Assembly (NCBI GenBank): GCA_964553915.1
Contig: CAZKMM010000054.1
Location: 1 to 15,865, forward strand
DNA length: 15,865 bases
From: CAZKMM01 sp964553915
GTDB taxonomy: Bacteria > RBG-13-61-14 > DRUE01
Direction of reading: 5' to 3'
A program made the translations under genes and the position numbers. Of the stretch, positions 8,401 through 14,747 are shown piece after piece (the stretch's first letter is position 1; each line of letters starts with the position of its first letter). The notes below the pieces were generated by a model. It had not been told where the DNA came from and searched no databases. It saw nothing but the letters and a program-made list of their open reading frames with translations.

Positions 8401-9031
8401 GGAGTTGAAGCGTTTGCTTCATCGGATGGGCGAGGTTAATCCCACTGCTTTAGAGGAGTATCAGGAGATAGAGTCCCGGTATAATTTTCTTTCCGAGCAG
8501 GAGTCGGATTTGATTTCTGCCCTGGAAAAGCTTAAGGAGACAATTCAAAAGATTAACCGGGAATATCGCCGGCAGTTCAAAGCCACTTTTGAAGCTGTGA
8601 ACCAGCATTTTCAGGAACTTTTCCCCAGGCTATTTGGAGGGGGGAAAGCAATGCTGGTTTTGGATGAAGGCTCAGACCTTTTAGATGCCGGGATTGAAAT
8701 AATTGCTCAGCCGCCCGGGAAAAAGCTTCAGAGCCTGAGCCTGCTCAGTGGTGGGGAAAAATCCCTCTGTGCCCTGGCTCTGATTTTTGCTCTGTTTCTC
8801 CATCGTCCCAGTCCCTTCTGTCTTCTGGATGAGGCAGATGCGTCTCTGGATGATGTGAACATTGACCGGTTCAATCACCTGCTCCGGAAAATGTCAGAAA
8901 ATTCTCAGATTTTACTGGTCACCCACAATAAGCGGACAATGGAGCTGGCAGATGTGATTTATGGAGTAACTATGGAGAAGCCGGGAATTAGTAAGGTGGT
9001 ATCGGTTCGCCTGGAGCAGGTGCCAGAATAA
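5456..9031 (+). CDS. smc: Chromosome segregation/condensin ATPase SMC
   Basis: 1191 residues, the usual bacterial SMC length, with every expected part in order. The N-terminal head has Walker A GPNGCGKS (31-38). A long, charged coiled coil follows (about 170-505). The hinge runs from about 525 (ENGIYGLLADII) to about 670, ending GGILSGGKRDQSG. A second coiled coil spans about 675-1010. The C-terminal head has signature LLSGGEKS (1096-1103), Walker B CLLDEAD (1122-1128; Glu1126 catalytic) and the D-loop SLDD, then the switch LLVTHNK. SMC dimers, with ScpA/ScpB, extrude and arrange DNA loops to separate sister origins. The start is supported by a strong ribosome site and promoter. ftsY follows after 19 bases, a linkage known from other bacteria such as Bacillus; scpA/scpB and rnc are not in this window. 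Confidence 0.98.
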   Translation: MWLKRLELWGFKSFYEKTVLEFTPGISAIVGPNGCGKSNIVDAVRWAMGEQGLRTLRAKNSEDLIFAGSGEFPPSQTAEVSLIFDNQDGTAPGQFRNLTEIEITRRLHRSGESEYLINRAPCRLKDIVEFFLGTGLGKQAYSIIEQGEIERIIQAKPGEIRGLIEESAGISKYRFRRDEALRKIELTEQNLARVRDILLELKRQLNSLSRQAKKAERYQRYRSELRDKELVLFAYRAGEVKKALSQLEQEKEQAEREKEQLSSRKLLLESELEKAGSSVFLLEQELQKAYEAKLETKSRIKQLESELELLSRQKENEQQAEARRLEELSELNSIQAQLSQEFKNKEEEKDQVEFELASLLADLEAGEKELAQRQKEYQEEKHRTDRLRGELEQIQNQLVRAEERREGLFSRKKELEKQLRELDARISQDTPRLQDYRQRSFNFNQSLYELKKAFSELEARISRVQQEREKLNQSFSEQKGRVEELRARYQEVLARHQSLAEMVEKLEGFERGVKFVLERARSQPEENGIYGLLADIIETSPEYEQAVEAVLGERIQSILVESPERACQAIEWLREESAGWGAFVPKKLKAGEPVAIPEQFQKMGAKPLLEVIQVREGFEEVAQALLGPALLVDDLDKALQLWRQNNFRGAFVTPEGVVLDPVGILSGGKRDQSGILSKKRQLKELEKEKESLRTRLQDAEKGLSETQSRLLLKEKELEELLNRKHRLELEVLNQEKDLKRANDELNLFSEELEGLKEEKARLNQELVELEKELEVYQEKLREDEGKVEKLKEELEQAEKSVQEKESELNQIQIRLNHLSQERARFREKLFALEESRLRIKERIDESKKRSGLLEQELEEGKSRLEEFDSRLEELRAEISMLNQSLEQENERELNLESERNQRAEELEGLKRQAKELAGRLEELGERVKSLELKIEKKRLELENQANFLGELYDLNLDEVLREFEPRTRQADFNPEEYSLRVEELKRLLHRMGEVNPTALEEYQEIESRYNFLSEQESDLISALEKLKETIQKINREYRRQFKATFEAVNQHFQELFPRLFGGGKAMLVLDEGSDLLDAGIEIIAQPPGKKLQSLSLLSGGEKSLCALALIFALFLHRPSPFCLLDEADASLDDVNIDRFNHLLRKMSENSQILLVTHNKRTMELADVIYGVTMEKPGISKVVSVRLEQVPE

Positions 9032-9050
9032 ATTTCCTCAGGGAGTTAAA

Positions 9051-10040
9051 ATGGATTTCTGGGAACTTGGTTTGGGAATTTTGATTTTTGTCTTTGCCCT
9101 TCAAAACTCCTCAGAGAAAAAGTCTGGTTTTTTTAACCGATTTAAAAAGGGGCTGGAAAAAACCCAGAAGCTGTTAAATACCAACCTGAGCGAGCTTTTC
9201 AAAACCAAACCCGCGGTCCGGGAGGTTCGGGAGCAATTAGAAGAGCTTTTGATTACTTCGGACCTGGGAGTGAAGACCAGCTTTAAGCTGATTGAGGAGC
9301 TGGAGCGAAAAATCAAAAAAGAGGCAGAGCTGGAGCAGGTTCGTCAGGAATTGTATAAGATTATTCTTGGGATTTTAAAACCTCTAGAAAAGCCCTTAGA
9401 AGTGCCTCCTGATGCCCGGAAGCCGTTTGTGATTATGGTGGTTGGAGTTAACGGCACAGGAAAAACCACCACCATTGGCAAGCTGGCAATGAGATTTAAA
9501 AAGCAGGGATACCGGGTTTTGCTTTCTGCAGGAGATACCTTCCGAGCCGCGGGCATAGAGCAGTTAGAGGAATGGGCAAAAAGAGCCGGGGCAGATATTG
9601 TTAAGCATAAAGAAGGAGCAGACCCGGGAGCAGTTTGTTTTGATGCCATTAAAGCTGGAATCAGCCGGGGGGTGGATGTGGTGATTATGGACACCGCAGG
9701 AAGGCTTCATACCAAAACCCCATTGATGGAGGAGCTGAAAAAAGTCAAACGGGTTTCAGAAAAGGCTCTGGGCAGAGCTTTAGATGAAATTATCCTGGTG
9801 CTGGATGCAACCACCGGGCAGAATGCCCTGGAACAGGCAAAGGTTTTTTCCAAAGAACTCTCCCTGAGCGGGATTATCCTGACCAAGCTGGATGGAACTG
9901 CCAAAGGAGGGATTATCATTGCCATTGCGGACCAGCTCCAGATTCCTATCCGGATGGTTGGACTGGGCGAGGGAATTGAAGACCTGGAGCAGTTCCGGGC
10001 TGAAGAATTTACCAAAGCTCTACTGGGCTTGAATGATTAA
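9051..10040 (+). CDS. ftsY: Signal recognition particle receptor FtsY, with hydrophobic N-terminus
   Basis: 329 residues. The SRP GTPase NG domain is complete: N-domain helices about 26-110, G1 GVNGTGKTT (132-140), the insertion-box motif DTFRAAG (162-168), G3 DTAGR (214-218), G4 TKLDG (278-282) and the closing GLGEGIEDL (304-312). FtsY docks SRP-ribosome complexes at the membrane so that membrane proteins reach SecYEG. The E. coli-type acidic A domain is absent. Instead residues 3-17 (FWELGLGILIFVFAL) form a short hydrophobic segment followed by a lysine-rich stretch, which looks like a membrane anchor. The start is well supported: AGGGAG (9040-9045) lies 5 bases before the ATG, and smc ends 19 bases upstream, implying one operon. 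The stop is within the junction hairpin. Confidence 0.97.
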   Translation: MDFWELGLGILIFVFALQNSSEKKSGFFNRFKKGLEKTQKLLNTNLSELFKTKPAVREVREQLEELLITSDLGVKTSFKLIEELERKIKKEAELEQVRQELYKIILGILKPLEKPLEVPPDARKPFVIMVVGVNGTGKTTTIGKLAMRFKKQGYRVLLSAGDTFRAAGIEQLEEWAKRAGADIVKHKEGADPGAVCFDAIKAGISRGVDVVIMDTAGRLHTKTPLMEELKKVKRVSEKALGRALDEIILVLDATTGQNALEQAKVFSKELSLSGIILTKLDGTAKGGIIIAIADQLQIPIRMVGLGEGIEDLEQFRAEEFTKALLGLND

Positions 10041-10054
10041 CCTATCTGGTTAAT
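10036..10054. terminator. Hairpin at the convergent ftsY / glycosyltransferase junction (possible bidirectional terminator)
   Basis: ATTAACC (10036-10042), a 5-base loop and GGTTAAT (10048-10054) form a perfect 7-bp inverted repeat. It contains the ftsY TAA in the left arm, and the opposing gene's TAG (10044-10042) spans the left arm and loop. The two stop codons are separated by one base. Neither side has a real T-run (TTCTCC on plus, CATTCA on minus), so as an intrinsic terminator it is weak. Confidence 0.4.
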
Positions 10055-11718
10055 TTCTCCAGCACCTTTTCCGGAGCAGGAAAAAGCTCTGGAGCAAGAA
10101 GATGCGCCTGAAGCAGATGGTCATAGGCTTCTGCGGGTTTGCGCAGGCTTAAAAGGCATAAACCCAGATTATAATGAGCAACCGCATAATCCGGAGCCAG
10201 AGTAAGAGCACGGGAATAATACCAGCGGGCATTTTGATATTCTCTCCTACCAGCATAAATATTGGCAAGGATGAGATAGGCTTCTGGAAAATCGGGCTTG
10301 AGCTGAACCACTGTTTTTAGCTCCTTGATTGCCTGCTCATATTGTCCTTTCTTTGCCAGTTCCAGACCCAGATTGTAATGGAGCGAAGAGCGTAAAGAAG
10401 CATCATTCCACTGAACCAGAGGATAATTGGAAAGAAAATATAAAACCCCCAGAATCGCCAGACCTCCTCCCAGGAAAAATTTTCTTCGCTCCTGAATCAG
10501 CCCCAGGAGTCTTTCTGCTCCGAGCCCAGAATAAATTGCCAGAGGATAAATCAGGGGCATTCGGTACCTGCTGTTCACGAAGAATAAAACCACGCTCAGA
10601 GCATAGAAAATCAGGTAGAGATTAAGATAGCGAAATTCTGGCTTAAAAAGACAGAGCAAAAACCCAAATATGCCCAAGGGCAGGAACCAGCCAAGATGAA
10701 AATGCTCCAAAATCCTGAGCAGTGGAATTTTCTGGCAATGACTCTTTAAATCTCGGTTGTTAGAAACCTCTGTTTTATCAATCAGATAATAAATTTTTTT
10801 TAAGAATAACTTTAACCAGGGGAACAGTTCTGATTTTATCTCAGCCAGGGTCTTTTTTAGCCAGAAACGGTTCACCTGCCCTTCTTTCAGTTCCCTTCCG
10901 GTTTCCTTCTCTGCCAGATATACTGAAACCAGCCAGATCGTTTCCTCAAACCAGAGCTGGTCTTGCATCTTCTTTAAAAAGCCTGCCTCCACTTGCCGGC
11001 GCTTAATTGGAAGCACCACGCTTCTTCCATCTGCTCCCGGGTTATTGCCAATCCAGAAATTTATCCCAGCTTGAGAGGAAATCAGCACCGGGTCCTTGGC
11101 AACCACCAGATTTCTAACCAAAGCCGGCATAATTCCCAGCCAGACCACAGAAAGATAAACCAGAGCCTGGCGGTATTTTTTCCGAACAAGCCACCAGAGA
11201 AAAACTGCCAGAACAAAAAGCAAAATATTGGGACGAAGCATAGCTGAGAGCGCACTTAATAAACCGAGAAGAACCAGATTCCTGGTTTTTTCCAGAGAAG
11301 AAAAACTCAGGCAGAAAATTAAAAGAAGATTGAGAAAGCAAATGCTGGTGGTGATGAGCAGTTCACCGGGGAAATAAATCCCCAGCCAGTAGCAGGCGGA
11401 AATTAATCCGCTTATCGCCCCTACCCAGGCTCTTTTGCTCAGCTGAAAGGCAAAAATCCCTACCAGACCACAGCTAAGTGCATCTATAAATGCCTGAAAA
11501 ATTCTGGGCGACCAGAGACTTCCCTTTCCCAGCCATTCCAGGAAGGCTAAAAGATAAAAATATCCCGGCGTCCGAATATAGGCTCTGTTTCCCAGCCCAG
11601 CTCCGGCAAGGATTCTCTCTGCCATTTTCTGGTAAGACGCCGGGTCTAAAAACAACAAATCCCAGAATATACTCTGGGAATACTGGTAAAGATAAATTAA
11701 GCGAAGAAGGAGCGCCAA
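10042..11718 (-). CDS. GT39/PMT-like membrane glycosyltransferase with C-terminal TPR repeats
   Basis: 558 residues from the only standard start, TTG 11718. The N-terminal part is multi-spanning and looks like the ArnT/PMT (GT-C) fold: an acidic first loop LDPASY with Asp25 as presumed catalytic residue, RTPGYFYLLAFLEWLG (49-64), and YFPGELLITT (115-124). Many further membrane segments follow, to about residue 430. From about 438 the protein is soluble with three TPR units (about 444-477, 478-511, 512-545; YNLGLELAKKGQYEQAIKEL and so on). Such enzymes move a sugar from a polyprenyl-phosphate donor to lipid or protein outside the membrane; the acceptor is unknown. TTG 11718 cuts into the first membrane helix and lacks a ribosome site. 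The frame continues upstream as KPAVEHKKHLLIFSSIFLL to an ATA at 11775 that overlaps the EF-G stop, so the real N-terminus is probably there. Confidence 0.85.
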   Translation of the reverse strand: MALLLRLIYLYQYSQSIFWDLLFLDPASYQKMAERILAGAGLGNRAYIRTPGYFYLLAFLEWLGKGSLWSPRIFQAFIDALSCGLVGIFAFQLSKRAWVGAISGLISACYWLGIYFPGELLITTSICFLNLLLIFCLSFSSLEKTRNLVLLGLLSALSAMLRPNILLFVLAVFLWWLVRKKYRQALVYLSVVWLGIMPALVRNLVVAKDPVLISSQAGINFWIGNNPGADGRSVVLPIKRRQVEAGFLKKMQDQLWFEETIWLVSVYLAEKETGRELKEGQVNRFWLKKTLAEIKSELFPWLKLFLKKIYYLIDKTEVSNNRDLKSHCQKIPLLRILEHFHLGWFLPLGIFGFLLCLFKPEFRYLNLYLIFYALSVVLFFVNSRYRMPLIYPLAIYSGLGAERLLGLIQERRKFFLGGGLAILGVLYFLSNYPLVQWNDASLRSSLHYNLGLELAKKGQYEQAIKELKTVVQLKPDFPEAYLILANIYAGRREYQNARWYYSRALTLAPDYAVAHYNLGLCLLSLRKPAEAYDHLLQAHLLAPELFPAPEKVLEKLTR

Positions 11719-11771
11719 AAGAAAAATACTGGAGAAAATCAGCAGGTGCTTCTTATGCTCAACCGCTGGTT

Positions 11772-13859
11772 TTATTTTTCCTCTTTCTCCTTTTTAGCCT
11801 GAGCTATAATTTTTTCTGCAATATGAGGCGGAACCTCCTCATAATGAGAAAACTCCATTGTGAACACGCCCCGCCCGGAAGTCATAGAGTCCAGGTCCGG
11901 AGCATAGCGGAGCATCTCTGCTAAAGGCACCTGTGCCTGAATCACCTGCATAGAACCTTTTCGCTCCACCCCTAAAAGCCTTCCTCTCCTCCGGTTCAGG
12001 TCGCCCGTGACATCACCAGTGCATTCTTCTGGCACCGTGACCTCAACATTCATAATCTGCTCGAGCAAAACCATTCCTGCTTTCTCGCAGGCAGCTTTAA
12101 ATCCGAGAGAGCCAGCAATCTGGAAGGCAAGGTCTGAAGAGTCCACCTCGTGGTATTTTCCATCGTAGAGCCTAACCCGAACATCAGTAATCGGATAGCC
12201 GGCAAGAATTCCCTTTTCCATAGCCTCCCGAACCCCTTTTTCCACTGAAGGGATATAATTGCGGGGAATAGCCCCTCCGACAATCTCATCTACAAACTCA
12301 AACCCGGCTCCTCTGGGCAGAGGAGAAATCTCCAGCCAGCACCAGCCATACTGTCCTCTTCCCCCGGTCTGCTTGCGGTATTTTCCCTCTCCTTTGGCAG
12401 TTCCCCGAATCGTCTCCAGATAAGGAATCTTTGGCTCCTTTAAATCCACATCTACCCCGAATTTCCGCTTCATCCGCTCCAGAGCAATGCTGATATGAAT
12501 CTGCCCCATTCCGGAAAGAATGAACTCATTGGTCTGATAGTCCCGCTTGAGCTGAAGGGTGGGGTCTTCTTCGGTTAATCTGCTCAGAGCCTGGGTGAGC
12601 TTTTCCTCATCCTGCTGGGTTTTGGGCACCACCGCAAAGCTGATTACCGGCTGAGGCCATTTGAATTCAGGCAAAACCACTGGATTGGATTCCGAGCTTA
12701 AAGTATCCCCGGTCTGGGTCTCCTTGAGCTTGGGAATTGCCACCACATCCCCAACCTGAGCCCGGTTTACTCCTTCTGTCTGGTCACCGTTGAGAACAAA
12801 AATCTGACCGACTCGCTCCTTTACATCTTTGCTCGCATTATAAACCAGGGAATCTGCCATCTGTTTTCCGGAAAATACCCGCACCAGACTGAGCTTGCCC
12901 CGATATGGGTCTGCCACGGTTTTAAATATCAGTCCGCATAAATCTCCGTCTTCCCCGGGAACTACCTCTACTTCCTGTTCGGTTTTGGGATTTTTCCCCT
13001 TCAGAGGGACTCGCTCCAGAGGACCGGGCAGACAGTTCACAATTACATCCAGAAGCACATCTACCCCGATATTTTTCACTCCAGAACCACAAAGCACCGG
13101 ATAAAGCTTTTGCTCCTTTAACCCTTTTTGAATCGCCTGAAAAATCTCTTCCTGGGATAATTCCTCTCCTTCCAGATATTTTTCTAAAAGAGAATCTTCA
13201 GACTCTGCCACTGCTTCTAAAAGCTTTTCTCTCCAGCCCGCTACCTTTTCCTTTAAATCTTCTGGGATTTCACTTTCCTGCTTTTTCCCGCTTCCATCCT
13301 CCGGATAAAGATATGCTTTCATTCTGATTAAATCCACTATCCCTTTAAACCCCTGCTCCTTGCCAATTGGAACCACCAGAGGACAGGGAGAAATTTCAAA
13401 GCTCTTTTCTATATCTTCCATTGTCTGGTCAAAATCTGCTCGCTCCCGGTCTAGTTTGCTGATAAAAAGCAGGCGTGGAAGAGAAAGAGAACTCGCCTCC
13501 TCCCAGAGTTTTTCGGTTAAAACTTTTACCCCGTCAACCGCATCAACCAGGATTAAAGCGGAATCAACCGCCCGAAGAGCATTTTTCGCCTCGGTGATAA
13601 AATTCGGGTCTCCGGGACTGTCCACCAGATAAACCAGATGTTTATTCCATTCCAAATGCCCAACTGAAATCGCGATGGAAGAATGCCTCTTTTTTTCCTC
13701 TGGCTCAAAATCCAAAATACTGGTCTCCTCATCCACTTTTCCCAGACGATTATTCACCCCGGCAAGATATAGCATTGCCTCTCCCAGAGAGGTTTTCCCG
13801 GCTCCGCCGTGAGAAAACAATCCCAGCACCCGAAGATTTTTTCTCGGATATTCCTTCAT
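11772..13859 (-). CDS. fusA2: Elongation factor G-like GTPase (EF-G paralogue)
   Basis: 695 residues, full EF-G length with all domains. G1 is HGGAGKTS (17-24). Switch I reads KRHSSIAIS (57-65) in place of the canonical RGITI. G3 is DSPGDPNF (80-87), so the catalytic His of DTPGH is Asp84. G4 is SKLD (134-137) rather than NKMD, and G5 is CGSGVKNIGV. Domain II and III segments follow (GQIHISIALERMKRKFGVDV), then domain IV GGRGQYGW and a domain V ending with SGRGVFTMEFSHYEEVP. These substitutions place it in the EF-G2/EF-G-like group found beside true EF-G in several bacterial phyla; the translocation role of such paralogues is not settled. The ATG at 13859 has AAGGAG 6 bases upstream and a consensus promoter. 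A housekeeping fusA presumably lies elsewhere, being usually next to rpsL/rpsG/tuf. Confidence 0.92.
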   Translation of the reverse strand: MKEYPRKNLRVLGLFSHGGAGKTSLGEAMLYLAGVNNRLGKVDEETSILDFEPEEKKRHSSIAISVGHLEWNKHLVYLVDSPGDPNFITEAKNALRAVDSALILVDAVDGVKVLTEKLWEEASSLSLPRLLFISKLDRERADFDQTMEDIEKSFEISPCPLVVPIGKEQGFKGIVDLIRMKAYLYPEDGSGKKQESEIPEDLKEKVAGWREKLLEAVAESEDSLLEKYLEGEELSQEEIFQAIQKGLKEQKLYPVLCGSGVKNIGVDVLLDVIVNCLPGPLERVPLKGKNPKTEQEVEVVPGEDGDLCGLIFKTVADPYRGKLSLVRVFSGKQMADSLVYNASKDVKERVGQIFVLNGDQTEGVNRAQVGDVVAIPKLKETQTGDTLSSESNPVVLPEFKWPQPVISFAVVPKTQQDEEKLTQALSRLTEEDPTLQLKRDYQTNEFILSGMGQIHISIALERMKRKFGVDVDLKEPKIPYLETIRGTAKGEGKYRKQTGGRGQYGWCWLEISPLPRGAGFEFVDEIVGGAIPRNYIPSVEKGVREAMEKGILAGYPITDVRVRLYDGKYHEVDSSDLAFQIAGSLGFKAACEKAGMVLLEQIMNVEVTVPEECTGDVTGDLNRRRGRLLGVERKGSMQVIQAQVPLAEMLRYAPDLDSMTSGRGVFTMEFSHYEEVPPHIAEKIIAQAKKEKEEK

Positions 13860-13894
13860 TCCCTACTCCTTTATTAGGATTTAATCGGGAATTT

Positions 13895-13923
13895 ATATTA
13901 GTTTCCTAGAAAGAATTTGTCAA
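13895..13923 (-). promoter_or_regulatory. Promoter of the EF-G-like gene
   Basis: On the minus strand TTGACA (13923-13918), a 17-base spacer and TAATAT (13900-13895) give a near-consensus sigma-70-type promoter. Predicted start is about 13888, which leaves a leader of roughly 29 bases containing the AAGGAG ribosome site. It is back to back with the plus-strand promoter, with 24 bases between the two -35 boxes. Confidence 0.75.
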
Positions 13924-13947
13924 CTAAATCAAAACTCAAAACCCCGC

Positions 13948-13975
13948 TTGACAATTCTCATTCTGGCAATAATAT
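13948..13975 (+). promoter_or_regulatory. Promoter predicted to give a leaderless transcript
   Basis: TTGACA (13948-13953), a 16-base spacer and TAATAT (13970-13975) lie just upstream of ATGATG (13980-13985). With the usual 6-8 bases from -10 to +1, transcription starts at the second ATG. No ribosome site is present between promoter and gene. The sequence TAATATAAAT is shared with the divergent EF-G promoter. Confidence 0.7.
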
Positions 13976-13982
13976 AAATATG

Positions 13983-14188
13983 ATGACAGAAGGATTTGAC
14001 GAAAGCTACCGGACAAATCTTTTCCTTGATTATCTTATCTCTCAGGGGCTTAAGGGCAATCATCTTCTTTTTGATAATCACCAAATCCGACGGGCTTTTG
14101 CCCAAAATCCCAGAGAAATAGAAAAATTGGGAGTGGAGAAATTAAAAGAGGTTAAAGAGGCATTTCAGCATATCATCCAGCTTCAGGA
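13983..14188 (+). CDS. Unrecognised protein, 5' part only (cut by assembly gap)
   Basis: About 68 residues are visible from ATG 13983 to the N run. The sequence begins MTEGFDESYRTNLFLDYLIS and continues with NHQIRRAFAQNPREIEKLGVEKLKEVKEAFQHIIQLQ. It looks soluble, charged and mainly helical, with no motif I recognise. I see no resemblance to AMMECR1, whose gene appears after the gap, so the apparent open frame through the Ns should not be read as one protein. The start is either ATG 13980 or the adjacent ATG 13983; the promoter spacing favours 13983 as first transcribed base and codon. An in-frame TTG at 13917 would put the promoter inside the gene and is rejected. Function unknown. Confidence 0.55.
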
Positions 14189-14288
14189 NNNNNNNNNNNN
14201 NNNNNNNNNNNNNNNNNNNNNNNNNNNNNNNNNNNNNNNNNNNNNNNNNNNNNNNNNNNNNNNNNNNNNNNNNNNNNNNNNNNNNNNN
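14189..14288. other. Assembly gap of 100 Ns
   Basis: Exactly 100 consecutive Ns, the usual placeholder for a scaffold join of unknown true length. The sequence on each side may be separated by far more, or less, than 100 bases. Genes crossing or lying inside it cannot be read. Confidence 0.97.
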
Positions 14289-14747
14289 GAGGAAGTAAGT
14301 GAGAAGCTTCGCAGTCGGCGAGGTGTCTTTGTTACCCTGCACAAACGAGGAATGCTGAGGGGCTGTATCGGGATTTTTGCAGGCAGGGGTCCGCTTTATC
14401 AAACGGTTTCAGAGATGGCAATTGCCTCGGGCTGGGAAGACCCAAGATTTCCTCCCCTGGATGCCAGTGAACTGGATGAAATTGAGATAGAAATTTCAGT
14501 TTTAAGTCCACTCCGACCAGCCCGACCCGAAGAAATAGAAGTGGGAAAGCACGGAATTTATATCACCAAAGGCTTTTACCGGGGGGTTCTTCTCCCTCAG
14601 GTGGCAGTGGAATATGGTTGGGACCGGGAGACTTTTTTAACTCAAACCTGCCTGAAAGCTGGTCTTCATCCAGATGCCTGGAAGGAACCAGATACCAAAA
14701 TTGAAATTTTTACCGCAGAAGTCTTCTCAGAAAAAGATTTTAAATGA
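14289..14747 (+). CDS. AMMECR1-domain protein, 3' part (5' end lost in the gap)
   Basis: 152 residues plus stop are readable, beginning EEVSEKLRSRRGVFVTLHKRGMLRGCIGIF. The LRGCIG motif with its invariant Cys is the AMMECR1 hallmark, and GWEDPRFPPL, ELDEIEIEISVLSPL and YRGVLLPQVAVEYGWDRETFLTQTCLKAG are further family blocks, so the domain is complete except for roughly its first 30 residues. In many prokaryotes this protein (AmmeMemoRadiSam system protein A) is encoded with a Memo-like protein and a radical SAM protein, and its chemistry is not established. Neither partner is visible here; they could be in the gap or elsewhere. The TGA stop overlaps the holB ATG as ATGA, so the two genes are cotranscribed and probably translationally coupled. 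Confidence 0.9.
   Translation, partial: EEVSEKLRSRRGVFVTLHKRGMLRGCIGIFAGRGPLYQTVSEMAIASGWEDPRFPPLDASELDEIEIEISVLSPLRPARPEEIEVGKHGIYITKGFYRGVLLPQVAVEYGWDRETFLTQTCLKAGLHPDAWKEPDTKIEIFTAEVFSEKDFK

Noticed and set aside
13917..13982. Start of the unknown gene at TTG 13917
   Set aside because: This would place the TTGACA/TAATAT promoter inside the coding region and encode a low-complexity leader without a ribosome site.
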